Source: Micrococcaceae bacterium (lineage in GTDB: Bacteria > Actinomycetota > Actinomycetes > Actinomycetales > Micrococcaceae). Taken from it: DNA of 64,000 nucleotides. The notes below the pieces were generated by a model that saw only the letters and a program-made list of their open reading frames with translations, searched no databases and had not been told where the DNA came from. Below are positions 35,752 to 43,580 of the stretch, one piece after another. The stretch covers positions 1 through 64,000 of the forward strand of contig JAODMR010000108.1 of the NCBI GenBank assembly GCA_025465475.1. The letters run 5' to 3'. Each line of letters starts with the position of its first letter. Positions within the stretch are counted from its first letter, which is position 1. A program made the translations under genes and the position numbers.

Positions 35752-36639
35752 ATGAACCAGCAACCCGCCCTTCCTGTCCCGAAGGGCGGGTTGCTGCCGT
35801 TAACGGCAGCCTCGCCCGACGGCCGTGCCCGGCTGCTCTTCCTGCACGCCCACCCCGACGACGAGAGCATCACCACTGGCGCAACGATGGCGGCCTTCGC
35901 CCGCTCGGGAGCGCTGGTGTACCTCCTGACCAGCACCCGCGGTGAACTCGGTGAAGTGATTCCACCGGAACTGCGGCACCTTGAGGTGGGGCAGCCCGGC
36001 AACGCCGACGACGGATCCGGACTCGCTGCCGTGCGCGAGCAGGAACTGGCGGACGCCGTTGCCGCCCTGGGCATTGCGGACGCCTTCTGGCTAGGCTCCG
36101 GTGCGGCCAAGGCAGGCACTGGTCCGGATGTCATCTACCGCGATTCCGGCATGTCGTGGGGACCGGACGGGCGTGCCCAGCCGGCAGCGACGGTACTCCC
36201 GGGGTCGTTTTCCCTGGCTCCGCTCGAGGAAACGGCCGCGCACGCCGCCGCCCTGATCCGGCGGCTGAAGCCCGACGTAGTTGTGACCTATGCGGCCGAC
36301 GGCGGCTACGGACACCCCGACCACGTACGCACCGCCGCGATGGCGCTGCAGGCCGTCGAACTCGCCGCCGATATTGCCGTGGGTGCCGGAGCGCTGGACC
36401 CGTGGCGGGTGCCGCTGGCCTACACCATCGTCAGTGACCGTCCGGAGCGGCCGCTGGAACCGGGCGCTGCCGTTATAGACGTCGACGGGGACCTCGCGGC
36501 CAAGACGGCAGCCATGCGGGCACACCGCACGCAGCTCACGGTGCTGCCGGGACAACGATTTGCCCTGTCCGACGGCGTTTCGCGGGAACTGAGCGGGCGA
36601 GAGTCGTTCCAGCCCGTCGACGCGGGCACCGATGCGTGA
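35752..36639 (+). CDS. mshB: GlcNAc-Ins deacetylase MshB (mycothiol biosynthesis)
   Basis: 295 residues. LmbE-like zinc deacetylase with the metal site HAHPDDESITTG (two His/Asp ligands) near residue 32 and GHPDHVR supplying the third ligand. LLTSTRGELGEV is the family loop. It converts GlcNAc-inositol to GlcN-inositol in mycothiol synthesis, the actinobacterial thiol pathway. ATG 35752 follows ATGGAAGC. The first codons form a perfect 16-bp hairpin (see separate entry), which could limit translation or mean that the true start is further in (TTG 35791). A small membrane gene overlaps its end by 8 bp, as in mycobacteria. Confidence 0.94.
   Translation: MNQQPALPVPKGGLLPLTAASPDGRARLLFLHAHPDDESITTGATMAAFARSGALVYLLTSTRGELGEVIPPELRHLEVGQPGNADDGSGLAAVREQELADAVAALGIADAFWLGSGAAKAGTGPDVIYRDSGMSWGPDGRAQPAATVLPGSFSLAPLEETAAHAAALIRRLKPDVVVTYAADGGYGHPDHVRTAAMALQAVELAADIAVGAGALDPWRVPLAYTIVSDRPERPLEPGAAVIDVDGDLAAKTAAMRAHRTQLTVLPGQRFALSDGVSRELSGRESFQPVDAGTDA
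35758..35796 (+). terminator. 16-bp perfect hairpin within the first codons of mshB
   Basis: CAGCAACCCGCCCTTC (35758-35773) and GAAGGGCGGGTTGCTG (35781-35796) are exact reverse complements with a 7-base loop. The hairpin begins 6 bases after the annotated ATG and lies 46 bp past the typA stop. It could be the typA terminator, in which case the mshB start is later, or a translational control element. The two readings exclude each other in part. Confidence 0.7.
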
Positions 36640-37012
36640 CGCGCCGACCCCACGCCTGCCGGTACGGCTCGTGGTCGCAGCTGCAGCCGGCCTGTTGGTG
36701 GCGCTGCTGGGCACGGCCCTGCACGGGCGCGCCCTCTATCAGGGCAACATGGTGCTGCCCTGGGGGGCGGTGGCGGCCCTGCTGCTGCTGATATCGGCCG
36801 CCGTCTTCGTTGGGCTGTGGGGCAGGGCTGCGTGGCTGTCGGCCGTCACAGGCGGTGTTGCCTATGCCCTTGCCGGTTTGCTTGCCGCACCACGCAACGG
36901 CTACAGCCTGATCATCGCCAACCTGCAGGGTGCGCTCTGGCTTTACGGCAGCGCGCTATGCACCGTGCTGGCGGTCGTGCTCGCCTGGTTCGTCCTCCGC
37001 CGCAATCCCTGA
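36632..37012 (+). CDS. Small membrane protein downstream of mshB
   Basis: 126 residues with four predicted membrane helices: LVVAAAAGLLVALLGTALHG, then PWGAVAALLLLISAAVFVGL, AVTGGVAYALAGLLAA, and ALCTVLAVVLAWFVL. It overlaps mshB by 8 bp, so it is translationally linked. The position matches the conserved small membrane gene next to mycobacterial mshB. Its function is unknown. Its tail overlaps the 3' end of the opposing regulator gene by 57 bp. Confidence 0.75.
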   Translation: MRDAPTPRLPVRLVVAAAAGLLVALLGTALHGRALYQGNMVLPWGAVAALLLLISAAVFVGLWGRAAWLSAVTGGVAYALAGLLAAPRNGYSLIIANLQGALWLYGSALCTVLAVVLAWFVLRRNP

Positions 37013-37591
37013 CACAGGCTGCTGCTCCGGATGGGCTGCCAGGAACAGCGAGAACGGGGTGCCATCCGGATCGGCCGGAAGGGCTGCGTACTCCTGGGCA
37101 ATGTCGTTCAACCGCTCCAGCAACTCCTGCCGGTGGGCGTCGTTCAGTTTAACGCCGAGGCGCCAGATCCGAAGCTGTTCTTCGGGGACCGTCCGGATCT
37201 CCTGCAGCAGCGTTTCGATCAGGACCGGCCCGGCCCCGTTTACGGGTGTCCGCCAGGACAGGCGGCTGGCAAGGTAGGGAATTTCACGGGCACCGCGCTT
37301 GCCGGTACGTGCCTGCTGCGGGACCAGGAACCCGGTGCGGACCAGCGTCCGTACATGGTGCAGCACCGTCGCCGGTTGCAGGCCGAGCAGGGCCGCCAAC
37401 TCCTTGTTGGTTTGAGGTTCATGCAGGCACAGGCGGAGGATCCGCAAGCGCAAGGGGGAACTCAACGCACGGGACCGCTCCTGGCCCGCTGCATCCGGTA
37501 CAGCGGGCCGACTGCTTTCCGCCGTTCCCTCCGCGGCGGGAGGATTTTCGCCCCGGCCCGTTTCCGGCTTCCGGTCCTGGCTTCTGTCCAT
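36956..37591 (-). CDS. HTH transcriptional regulator of the ArsR/HTH_20 group
   Basis: 211 residues. A disordered, charged N-terminus of about 40 residues is followed by the winged helix RALSSPLRLRILRLCLHEPQ and TNKELAALLGLQPATVLHHV, then the wing RTGFLVPQQARTGKRGARE. The C-terminal half is helical and probably an effector or dimer domain. It is divergent from the MFS gene at 37659, and the 67-bp region between them carries a perfect palindrome. The arrangement indicates a local repressor of the exporter. The C-terminal tail overlaps the small membrane gene. Confidence 0.87.
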   Translation of the reverse strand: MDRSQDRKPETGRGENPPAAEGTAESSRPAVPDAAGQERSRALSSPLRLRILRLCLHEPQTNKELAALLGLQPATVLHHVRTLVRTGFLVPQQARTGKRGAREIPYLASRLSWRTPVNGAGPVLIETLLQEIRTVPEEQLRIWRLGVKLNDAHRQELLERLNDIAQEYAALPADPDGTPFSLFLAAHPEQQPVSGIAAEDEPGEHDRQHGA

Positions 37592-37617
37592 GAACCCAGC
37601 CTAGGCCAACCCGGTAG

Positions 37618-37643
37618 GACTGATTGACATATGCCAATCAGTC
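37618..37643. promoter_or_regulatory. Perfect operator palindrome between regulator and MFS genes
   Basis: GACTGATTG (37618-37626) and CAATCAGTC (37635-37643) are exact reverse complements with an 8-bp spacer centred on CATATG. The site lies 27 bp from the regulator ATG and 16 bp from the MFS GTG, so it overlaps both promoters. It is the likely site for the divergent HTH regulator. Confidence 0.75.
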
Positions 37644-37658
37644 GCCGACACTGAAGGC

Positions 37659-38978
37659 GTGACCGACAGCGTCCCCGAGGTCCCGCCGCCTCCAACTGCA
37701 GCCTTCACGTCCCTGTCGCGGAATGGCAGCTTCCTGAGGCTGTGGTCCGGACAGACCCTCAGCGTCCTGGGCACACAACTGGGACAGGTGGCCATCCCGG
37801 TGCTCGCCGTGCTGCTTCTGGGGGCCTCCACTGTGGAGGTTGGGACGTTGACCGCTTCCTCCACGATCGCCTTCCTCATCCTCGGCCTGCCTGCAGGAGC
37901 CTGGGTGGACCGCTGGCGGAAACGCCGGGTGATGATCCTGGCCGACCTGCTCCGCGCGGCCGCGATGCTGTCCATTCCGCTGCTGTGGTGGTGGCACGTG
38001 CTGGAGATCTGGCAGCTTTACCTGGTGGCGGCGGTGGTGGGTGCGGCGACCGTCTTCTTCGACGTCGCGTACCAAAGTTTCCTGCCCGTGCTCCTTCCGG
38101 GGCGCCAAATCGCCGGAGCCAACGCCAGGTTGGAGGCCACCGCCCAGATTTCCCGCATCGGCGGACCCGCCCTGGGTGGCGGCCTGCTGGCCGTGATCAG
38201 CGCACCAGTGCTGTTCCTGGGCGAGGCGGTTGGCTATTTGGCCTCGGCGCTGCTGCTGACCGGCGCCAAGGACACCGAGCAGCCCCGGTCCGCCGCGGAT
38301 AGGCGTCCTCTCCGGACCGAGATCCGCGAGGGCCTGGAGTTTGTGGCCCACCACAAACTGCTGCGCCGTATTGTGATGTGCACCGCGGGACTGAACCTCT
38401 TTTCGGCCATGATCTTCACCCTGCTGCCAGTCGTGGTCCTGCGCCACCTTAACCTGGGAGCCTCGGGCCTGGGCCTGATCCTTTCGGCGGGTTCGGTGGG
38501 CGGGCTGTTGGGCGCGCTGTGGGCCCCGGCCCTGGCCCGGCGCATAGGGGAAGGCACGCTCATTCCCTTTTCCGCGCTTCTGGCAGCCGTAGCAGTACTG
38601 CTCACTCCGGTTGCTGTGGCCGTGGCAGGACCGGGCTGGCTCTCGATTGGACTGCTGTCTCTCTCACAGGCGCTGATGGACTTTGGTGCCCTCGCCTACA
38701 ACATCCTCCAGGTGAGCATGCGGCAGCGGATCTGCCCGCCGCGGCTGCTGGGGCGGATGAACGCGTCCATCCGCTTCGTCGTGTACGGGGTGATGCCGAT
38801 GGCGGCCCTCCTGGCCGGATTCCTGGCCGGGGTGGTCGGCGAACTGCCCACCCTGTGGCTTGCAGCCATAGCCGGCCTCGCTCCGGTCGCTGCCGTCTGG
38901 TTTTCTCCGCTGCGTCGGCTCAAGGTCCTGCCCGACGCCGTCGCCGACGCAGCTCCCCACGGCGTCCAGGCCGGCTAG
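37659..38978 (+). CDS. MFS transporter, Tms5/drug-efflux type
   Basis: 439 residues from a GTG. The N-terminus reads FLRLWSGQTLSVLGTQLGQVAIPVLAV, the signature of the MFS_3/TetV-like efflux branch. AGAWVDRWRKRRVMILADLLRA is motif A, and GAATVFFDVAYQSFLPVLLP and ARLEATAQISRIGGPALGG are also typical. The C-terminal half ends with a short basic tail. The divergent regulator and the palindrome suggest drug- or metabolite-induced expression. It has no cotranscribed partner. Confidence 0.9.
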   Translation: MTDSVPEVPPPPTAAFTSLSRNGSFLRLWSGQTLSVLGTQLGQVAIPVLAVLLLGASTVEVGTLTASSTIAFLILGLPAGAWVDRWRKRRVMILADLLRAAAMLSIPLLWWWHVLEIWQLYLVAAVVGAATVFFDVAYQSFLPVLLPGRQIAGANARLEATAQISRIGGPALGGGLLAVISAPVLFLGEAVGYLASALLLTGAKDTEQPRSAADRRPLRTEIREGLEFVAHHKLLRRIVMCTAGLNLFSAMIFTLLPVVVLRHLNLGASGLGLILSAGSVGGLLGALWAPALARRIGEGTLIPFSALLAAVAVLLTPVAVAVAGPGWLSIGLLSLSQALMDFGALAYNILQVSMRQRICPPRLLGRMNASIRFVVYGVMPMAALLAGFLAGVVGELPTLWLAAIAGLAPVAAVWFSPLRRLKVLPDAVADAAPHGVQAG

Positions 38979-39007
38979 CGGACTCCTGGCCATCAGCGTT
39001 CCCTGCG

Positions 39008-39060
39008 GTCCTGGCGGTCCTGGCGGTCCTGGTCTTAGTCCTGGTCTTAGTCCTGGTCCC
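39008..39060. repeat. Tandem GTCCTGGCG and GTCCTGGTCTTA units
   Basis: Three GTCCTGGCG/GTCCTGG units (9 bp) are followed by two GTCCTGGTCTTA units (12 bp). The run crosses the stop codon of the small SH3-like gene on the reverse strand. It is probably slippage-generated. Confidence 0.65.
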
Positions 39061-39313
39061 CGGGGCCGGGGGCCGGGCCGCGTCGTGCGGGGGCCGGTGG
39101 CACGGGCTTGGCGGCCCGGACGTCCGCCAGCGCCACGGTGACCGGGCCGCGACGGGTCAGGACCGTGCAGCTGCTTGCATCCCGGTCCTGCAGCTCGCCG
39201 AGCACGTCAGTAAGGCCACCGGGAATCCGGTAGCGCACCACGACCCGGGCGCCCAGCGGGATGCGCTGCAGTCGCTCTGCCGGAAGTTCCACCAGTTCAT
39301 AGTAAGTCGCCAA
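39047..39313 (-). CDS. Small SH3-like domain protein (acetyltransferase-associated type)
   Basis: About 88 residues from a TTG at 39313. The start is uncertain. The tracked 146-residue ORF is too long because it would run through the fdxA promoter. The core LGARVVVRYRIPGGLTDVLG and SCTVLTRRGPVTVALADV matches the SH3-like barrel found at the start of Rv0428c-type histone/GNAT acetyltransferases, but here it stands alone. A Pro/Ala-rich tail follows. It is divergent from fdxA. I infer a nucleic-acid or protein-binding role but cannot confirm it. Confidence 0.6.
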   Translation of the reverse strand: MATYYELVELPAERLQRIPLGARVVVRYRIPGGLTDVLGELQDRDASSCTVLTRRGPVTVALADVRAAKPVPPAPARRGPAPGPGDQD

Positions 39314-39410
39314 ACTGGGCGGCGGCCCGGGCGTGAGGAATAGTGGGGGATAATAAAGGCGAGCACAGGCCCATGAGGGCGCAGCAAAAATTGCTAGGGA
39401 AGGTCGGGAC

Positions 39411-39734
39411 GTGACGTATGTAATCGCGCAGCCGTGCGTTGATGTCAAGGACAAGGCATGCATTGAGGAATGCCCCGTCGACTGCATTTACGAAGGCGAG
39501 CGTTCCCTCTACATCCACCCCGACGAGTGTGTCGACTGCGGAGCCTGCGAGCCCGTGTGCCCCGTGGAAGCCATCTACTACGAAGATGACACTCCGGACG
39601 AGTGGGCCGAATACTACAAGGCGAACGTGGAGTTTTTCGACGAACTCGGTTCCCCCGGCGGTGCCGCCAAAATCGGCAACACCCACCGGGACCACCCCAT
39701 CATCGCCGTCCTGCCGCCGCAGAACCAGGGCTGA
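39411..39734 (+). CDS. fdxA: Ferredoxin, 7Fe type
   Basis: 107 residues, GTG start with GGGAAGG upstream. Two cluster motifs are seen: C9...C17-x3-C21-x3-C25 (VKDKACIEECPVDC), where the spacing of the first motif fits a 3Fe-4S cluster, and CVDCGACEPVCPVE for the 4Fe-4S cluster. The extended C-terminal tail (DEWAEYYKANVEFFDELGSP) is the Azotobacter/mycobacterial FdxC type. It acts as a soluble electron carrier. dapC begins 8 bp downstream, and the same fdx-dapC pair occurs in mycobacteria. Confidence 0.96.
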   Translation: MTYVIAQPCVDVKDKACIEECPVDCIYEGERSLYIHPDECVDCGACEPVCPVEAIYYEDDTPDEWAEYYKANVEFFDELGSPGGAAKIGNTHRDHPIIAVLPPQNQG

Positions 39735-39742
39735 CCCGTTCC

Positions 39743-40915
39743 ATGACCACCTCCTCGGCGGCCATCCAACAGGACGCCTCCCGCCCCTTCGGCCTGGCCC
39801 TGCCCGACTATCCGTGGGACGCCATGGCGCCTTACCTGAAGCTCGCCTCGGGACACCCCGACGGAGTCGTGAACCTTTCCATCGGCACCCCCGTGGACGC
39901 CACCCCGGAGGTACTGCGGCAGGCGCTGGCCGGCGCCGCCAACGCTCCGGGGTATCCCACCACGCACGGCACCACAGCCCTGCGGCAAGCCGTCGTCGAC
40001 TGGTTTGAGCGCAGGCGCGGTGTTGCGGGATTGGACCCGCAGGCGGTGCTGCCCACCGTCGGGTCAAAGGAACTGGTGGCCTGGCTGCCCCTTCTGCTGG
40101 GCCTGGGCGCAGGGGATGTGGTGGTTCGTCCCACGGTGGCATACCCCACCTATGACATGGGCGCCGTTATCGCCGGCGCCACCCCCGTTGCCGCCGATTC
40201 CCTGGATGAACTGGATGAGCAAACCCGATCCCGGGTACGGCTGGTGTGGGTGAATTCCCCAGCCAACCCCACCGGGATCGTCCGGAACACCGACCAACTG
40301 CGGATCCTGGTGGATGCCGCCAGGGCGCTGGGCGCCGTCGTGGCTTCGGATGAGTGCTACGCCGAGCTGGGCTGGGGACCGTGGGACCCTGACCGGGGCG
40401 GGCAGCCGGTGCCCAGCGTGCTTGACCCCCAGGTAAGCGGCGGAACCAACGAACTACTGCTGGCGGTGTACTCGCTGAGCAAGCAGTCCAACCTCGCCGG
40501 TTACCGGGCAGCCTTTGCTGCCGGCGACCCGGACCTGATCGCAAACCTGGTCAACAGCCGCAAGCATGCAGGCATGATCGTGCCCTATCCGGTGCAGGAA
40601 GCCATGCGCGTGGCCCTCGGGGAGGACTCACACGTGCGGGCCCAGAAGGACCGTTACCGGGCACGGCGGGAGCTGTTGTTGCCGGCGCTGCGGGCCTTCG
40701 GCCTGGAGGTGCAGCACTCCGAGGCGGGACTGTACCTGTGGTGTACAGCGGGGGAGGACACCTGGGCCACCGTGCAGCGGCTTGCCGAACGGGGCATCCT
40801 GGCCGGTCCCGGCGTGTTCTACGGCGATGCGGGCAATGGGTACGTCCGGGTTGCGCTCACCGGCAGTGACGAGCGCATCGCCGCTGCTGCACACCGCCTG
40901 TCCGCCGGAGTGTGA
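39743..40915 (+). CDS. dapC: Succinyldiaminopimelate aminotransferase
   Basis: About 390 residues from ATG 39743. The tracked ORF begins inside fdxA. Class I PLP aminotransferase: VVNLSIGTPVDATPEVL, then GTTALRQAVVDWF. VWVNSPANPTGIV, VASDECYAELGW with the pyridine Asp, and the Schiff-base Lys in YSLSKQSNLAGYRAAF follow. DapC makes N-succinyl-L,L-DAP for lysine and peptidoglycan. Its partners dapD and dapE lie 6-8 kb downstream. It is almost certainly cotranscribed with fdxA. Confidence 0.94.
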   Translation: MTTSSAAIQQDASRPFGLALPDYPWDAMAPYLKLASGHPDGVVNLSIGTPVDATPEVLRQALAGAANAPGYPTTHGTTALRQAVVDWFERRRGVAGLDPQAVLPTVGSKELVAWLPLLLGLGAGDVVVRPTVAYPTYDMGAVIAGATPVAADSLDELDEQTRSRVRLVWVNSPANPTGIVRNTDQLRILVDAARALGAVVASDECYAELGWGPWDPDRGGQPVPSVLDPQVSGGTNELLLAVYSLSKQSNLAGYRAAFAAGDPDLIANLVNSRKHAGMIVPYPVQEAMRVALGEDSHVRAQKDRYRARRELLLPALRAFGLEVQHSEAGLYLWCTAGEDTWATVQRLAERGILAGPGVFYGDAGNGYVRVALTGSDERIAAAAHRLSAGV

Positions 40916-40985
40916 TGGTCGACACATTCAGACGTTATTCGCCCCCAAATACGGTCGGAAGATTAGTGCTGACGGCATACCGGGC

Positions 40986-41007
40986 GGTAGTTTCTTAAGT
41001 AACTACC
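40986..41007. promoter_or_regulatory. Inverted repeat upstream of gltA
   Basis: GGTAGTT (40986-40992) and AACTACC (41001-41007) are exact reverse complements around an 8-bp AT-rich centre (TCTTAAGT), 42 bp before the gltA ATG. It is a candidate operator for a dimeric regulator of citrate synthase. It could also fold in the 5' leader. Confidence 0.5.
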
Positions 41008-41049
41008 TTGCCCCTGTGCGGGGCGGGTCAACCTTCTGAAGGGGACTCC

Positions 41050-42333
41050 ATGTCTGAATCGACGGGCGCCTCACTGCGCTACGACGGCGGCGAGCTGAAG
41101 CTTCCGCGGATTGAAGCAGTAGAGGGTAACGCCGGCTACGACGTATCCAAACTGCTGAAGCATACCGGTGCGGTCACCTTCGACCCCGGTTTCATGAACA
41201 CCGCCGCAACCACCTCGGCCATCACCTACATTGACGGTGACCAGGGGATTCTGCGTTACCGCGGTTACCCCATTGAGGAACTGGCCCAGCACTCCAACTT
41301 CCTTGAAGTCTCCTACCTGCTGATCTACGGCAACCTGCCGACGGCTGCGGAGCTGAAGGCTTTCGACGAGCGGATCCGTCGCCACACGCTGCTGCACGAG
41401 GACCTGAAGGGTTTCTTTGGCGGTTTCCCGCGCGACGCACACCCGATGCCCGTGCTGTCTTCAGCCGTATCGGCGCTGTCCACGTTCTACCAGGACTCCC
41501 TGGACCCGTTCGACGACGAGCAGGTGGAGCTTTCCACCTACCGGCTGCTGGCGAAGATGCCGGTGATCGCTGCCTACGCACTGAAGAAGTCCATGGGCCA
41601 GCCGATGCTTTACCCGGACAACTCCATGAACCTGGTGGAGAACTTCCTGCGCCTTAGCTTCGGCTTCCCGGCGGAGCCCTACGAGCTGGATCCCACCGTG
41701 GTCAAGGCCCTGGACCTGCTGCTGATCCTGCACGCGGACCATGAGCAAAACTGTTCGACCTCCACCGTCCGCCTGGTAGGCAGCTCGAACGCCAACATGT
41801 TCGCGTCGATCTCCGCGGGCATCAACGCCCTTTTCGGTCCGCTGCACGGCGGCGCCAACGAGGCCGTGCTGAACATGCTGCGCCAGATCCGCGACAGCGG
41901 CGAGCCGGTGGAGAAGTTCGTGGAGCGGGTCAAGAACAAGGAATCCGGGGTCAAGCTGATGGGCTTCGGGCACCGGGTGTACAAGAACTACGACCCGCGG
42001 GCCAAGATCGTGAAGGCCACCGCACACGAGATCCTGGAGAAGCTCGGCGGCAACGATGAGCTCCTGGACATCGCGATGCGCCTTGAGGAAGTGGCCTTGA
42101 CCGACGACTACTTCATCTCCCGCAAGCTGTACCCGAACGTCGACTTCTACACCGGCCTGATCTACAAGGCGATGGGCTTCCCGGAGAAGATGTTCACCGT
42201 GCTGTTCGCCATCGGCCGCCTGCCCGGCTGGATCGCGCAGTGGCGCGAAATGATTAAGGACCCGCAGACCAAGATCGGCCGCCCCCGCCAGCTGTACACG
42301 GGGGAGACCGAGCGGATGTACCCGACCCGCTGA
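41050..42333 (+). CDS. gltA: Citrate synthase
   Basis: About 427 residues, the length of the hexameric type II bacterial enzymes. GAAGGGG lies seven bases before ATG 41050. Active-site strings are clear: RYRGYPIEELAQHSNF, LILHADHEQNCSTSTVRLVG with the first His, FGPLHGGANEAVLNML, GFGHRVYKNYDPRA with the second His, and the late Asp near NVDFYTGLIYKAMGFP. It condenses acetyl-CoA and oxaloacetate. A strong hairpin follows the gene. Confidence 0.97.
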   Translation: MSESTGASLRYDGGELKLPRIEAVEGNAGYDVSKLLKHTGAVTFDPGFMNTAATTSAITYIDGDQGILRYRGYPIEELAQHSNFLEVSYLLIYGNLPTAAELKAFDERIRRHTLLHEDLKGFFGGFPRDAHPMPVLSSAVSALSTFYQDSLDPFDDEQVELSTYRLLAKMPVIAAYALKKSMGQPMLYPDNSMNLVENFLRLSFGFPAEPYELDPTVVKALDLLLILHADHEQNCSTSTVRLVGSSNANMFASISAGINALFGPLHGGANEAVLNMLRQIRDSGEPVEKFVERVKNKESGVKLMGFGHRVYKNYDPRAKIVKATAHEILEKLGGNDELLDIAMRLEEVALTDDYFISRKLYPNVDFYTGLIYKAMGFPEKMFTVLFAIGRLPGWIAQWREMIKDPQTKIGRPRQLYTGETERMYPTR

Positions 42334-42381
42334 CCTGCGGCACCCGGACCTGCGTCCAGCAGGTCCGGCCGTAGGAGGAAT

Positions 42382-42430
42382 ACGACGACGGCGGCCCGTC
42401 CCCTTTCGGGGAGGCGGGCCGCCGTCGTTG
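42382..42430. terminator. Strong hairpin after gltA
   Basis: ACGACGGCGGCCCG pairs with CGGGCCGCCGTCGT. An inner CCCC/GGGG stem and a TTTC loop make a nearly continuous helix of about 18 bp. It separates convergent gltA and galE and should act on both strands. The terminator after the last complete gene in the window uses the same arms (ACGACGGCG...CGCCGTCGT). Confidence 0.8.
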
Positions 42431-42450
42431 ATTCCGGTGGCGGGGTCGCG

Positions 42451-43467
42451 CTAGGAGGCCGCGTAACCGTTCGGGTTGTTCTTTTGCCAGCGCCAGTGGT
42501 CCTCGCACATCTGGTCAAGGGTCTTGGTGGTGGACCAGCTGAGATCCGCCAGGGCTGCGGAGGGGTCAGCCCAGAAACCGGGCAGGTCGCCGGCACGGCG
42601 CGGTGCCACCTCGTAGGGCAGCGGATGGCCGACCGCACGTTCAAAGGCATGCAGCACGTCGAAGACTGACGAACCGATGCCGGAGCCCAGGTTCCACCGA
42701 TGTACGCCTGCCGTGGCGGCGACGTAGTCCACCGCCGCCACGTGTCCCTCGGACAGGTCCATGACGTGGATGTAGTCGCGCAGTGCAGTGCCGTCAGGGG
42801 TATCGTAGTCACCGCCGAAGACCATCAGCTTATCCCGCCTGCCCACGGCGACCTGGGCGATGAAGGGCACCAGGTTGTTCGGGATGCCGAGCGGGTCCTC
42901 GCCGATCCGGCCGGATTCGTGGGCGCCCACCGGGTTGAAGTAGCGCAGCAGCGCGACGTGCCAGCGGTCATCGGCCGCGCCGATGTCACTGAGGATGTCC
43001 TCCACCTGCTCCTTGGTCCGCCCATACGGGTTGTTGGCGCCGATGTCCATCTTCTCGATGTATGGCACCGGATTCTTCTCGCCGTACACGGTGGCCGAGG
43101 AGGAGAAGACGATGGTGCGCACGTCAAAGGCGTCCATCACCCGCAGCAGGCTGATCGTGCCGCTGACGTTGTTGTGGTAGTACTGCAGCGGTTTCTGCAC
43201 CGATTCGCCGACCGCCTTGAGGCCGGCGAAATGGATGACCGCATCCACCTCCTCGGTGGCGAACACGCCCGTCAGGGCTGCCTCGTCCAGCAGGTCAACG
43301 TGGTGGAAGCTGATGTCCTGGCCCGTCAGTTCCTGCACCCGCCGGAGGGATTCGGCACTGGAGTTGATCAGGTTGTCCACCACGGCGACCTGATGCCCGG
43401 CTTCCAGCAGGCAGAGGACCGTGTGCGAGCCAATGTAACCGGTACCGCCGGTGACCAAAACTTTCAT
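42451..43467 (-). CDS. galE: UDP-glucose 4-epimerase
   Basis: 338 residues with GGGGG before ATG 43467. Extended SDR: MKVLVTGGTGYIGSHTVLCL binds NAD, then DAVIHFAGLKAVGES, catalytic Ser in FSSSATVYGE, and YxxxK as YGRTK. NPVGAHESGRIGEDPLGIP, RDYIHVMDLSEGHVAA and FWADPSAALADLSW are GalE-specific. It interconverts UDP-glucose and UDP-galactose for sugar catabolism and cell-wall polymers. The first codons face a TetR gene on the other strand. Confidence 0.96.
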   Translation of the reverse strand: MKVLVTGGTGYIGSHTVLCLLEAGHQVAVVDNLINSSAESLRRVQELTGQDISFHHVDLLDEAALTGVFATEEVDAVIHFAGLKAVGESVQKPLQYYHNNVSGTISLLRVMDAFDVRTIVFSSSATVYGEKNPVPYIEKMDIGANNPYGRTKEQVEDILSDIGAADDRWHVALLRYFNPVGAHESGRIGEDPLGIPNNLVPFIAQVAVGRRDKLMVFGGDYDTPDGTALRDYIHVMDLSEGHVAAVDYVAATAGVHRWNLGSGIGSSVFDVLHAFERAVGHPLPYEVAPRRAGDLPGFWADPSAALADLSWSTTKTLDQMCEDHWRWQKNNPNGYAAS

Positions 43468-43580
43468 GCCCCCAGCCTACCGGCAGCCTCCCGGGCCGGG
43501 CCCTCCACTCAGGGCAGGTCCGGCGGCCACGCTGGCGCGGTTGTGCCAGCAACAAAGTACAGCCGTGCTAAAAAGTAGTT

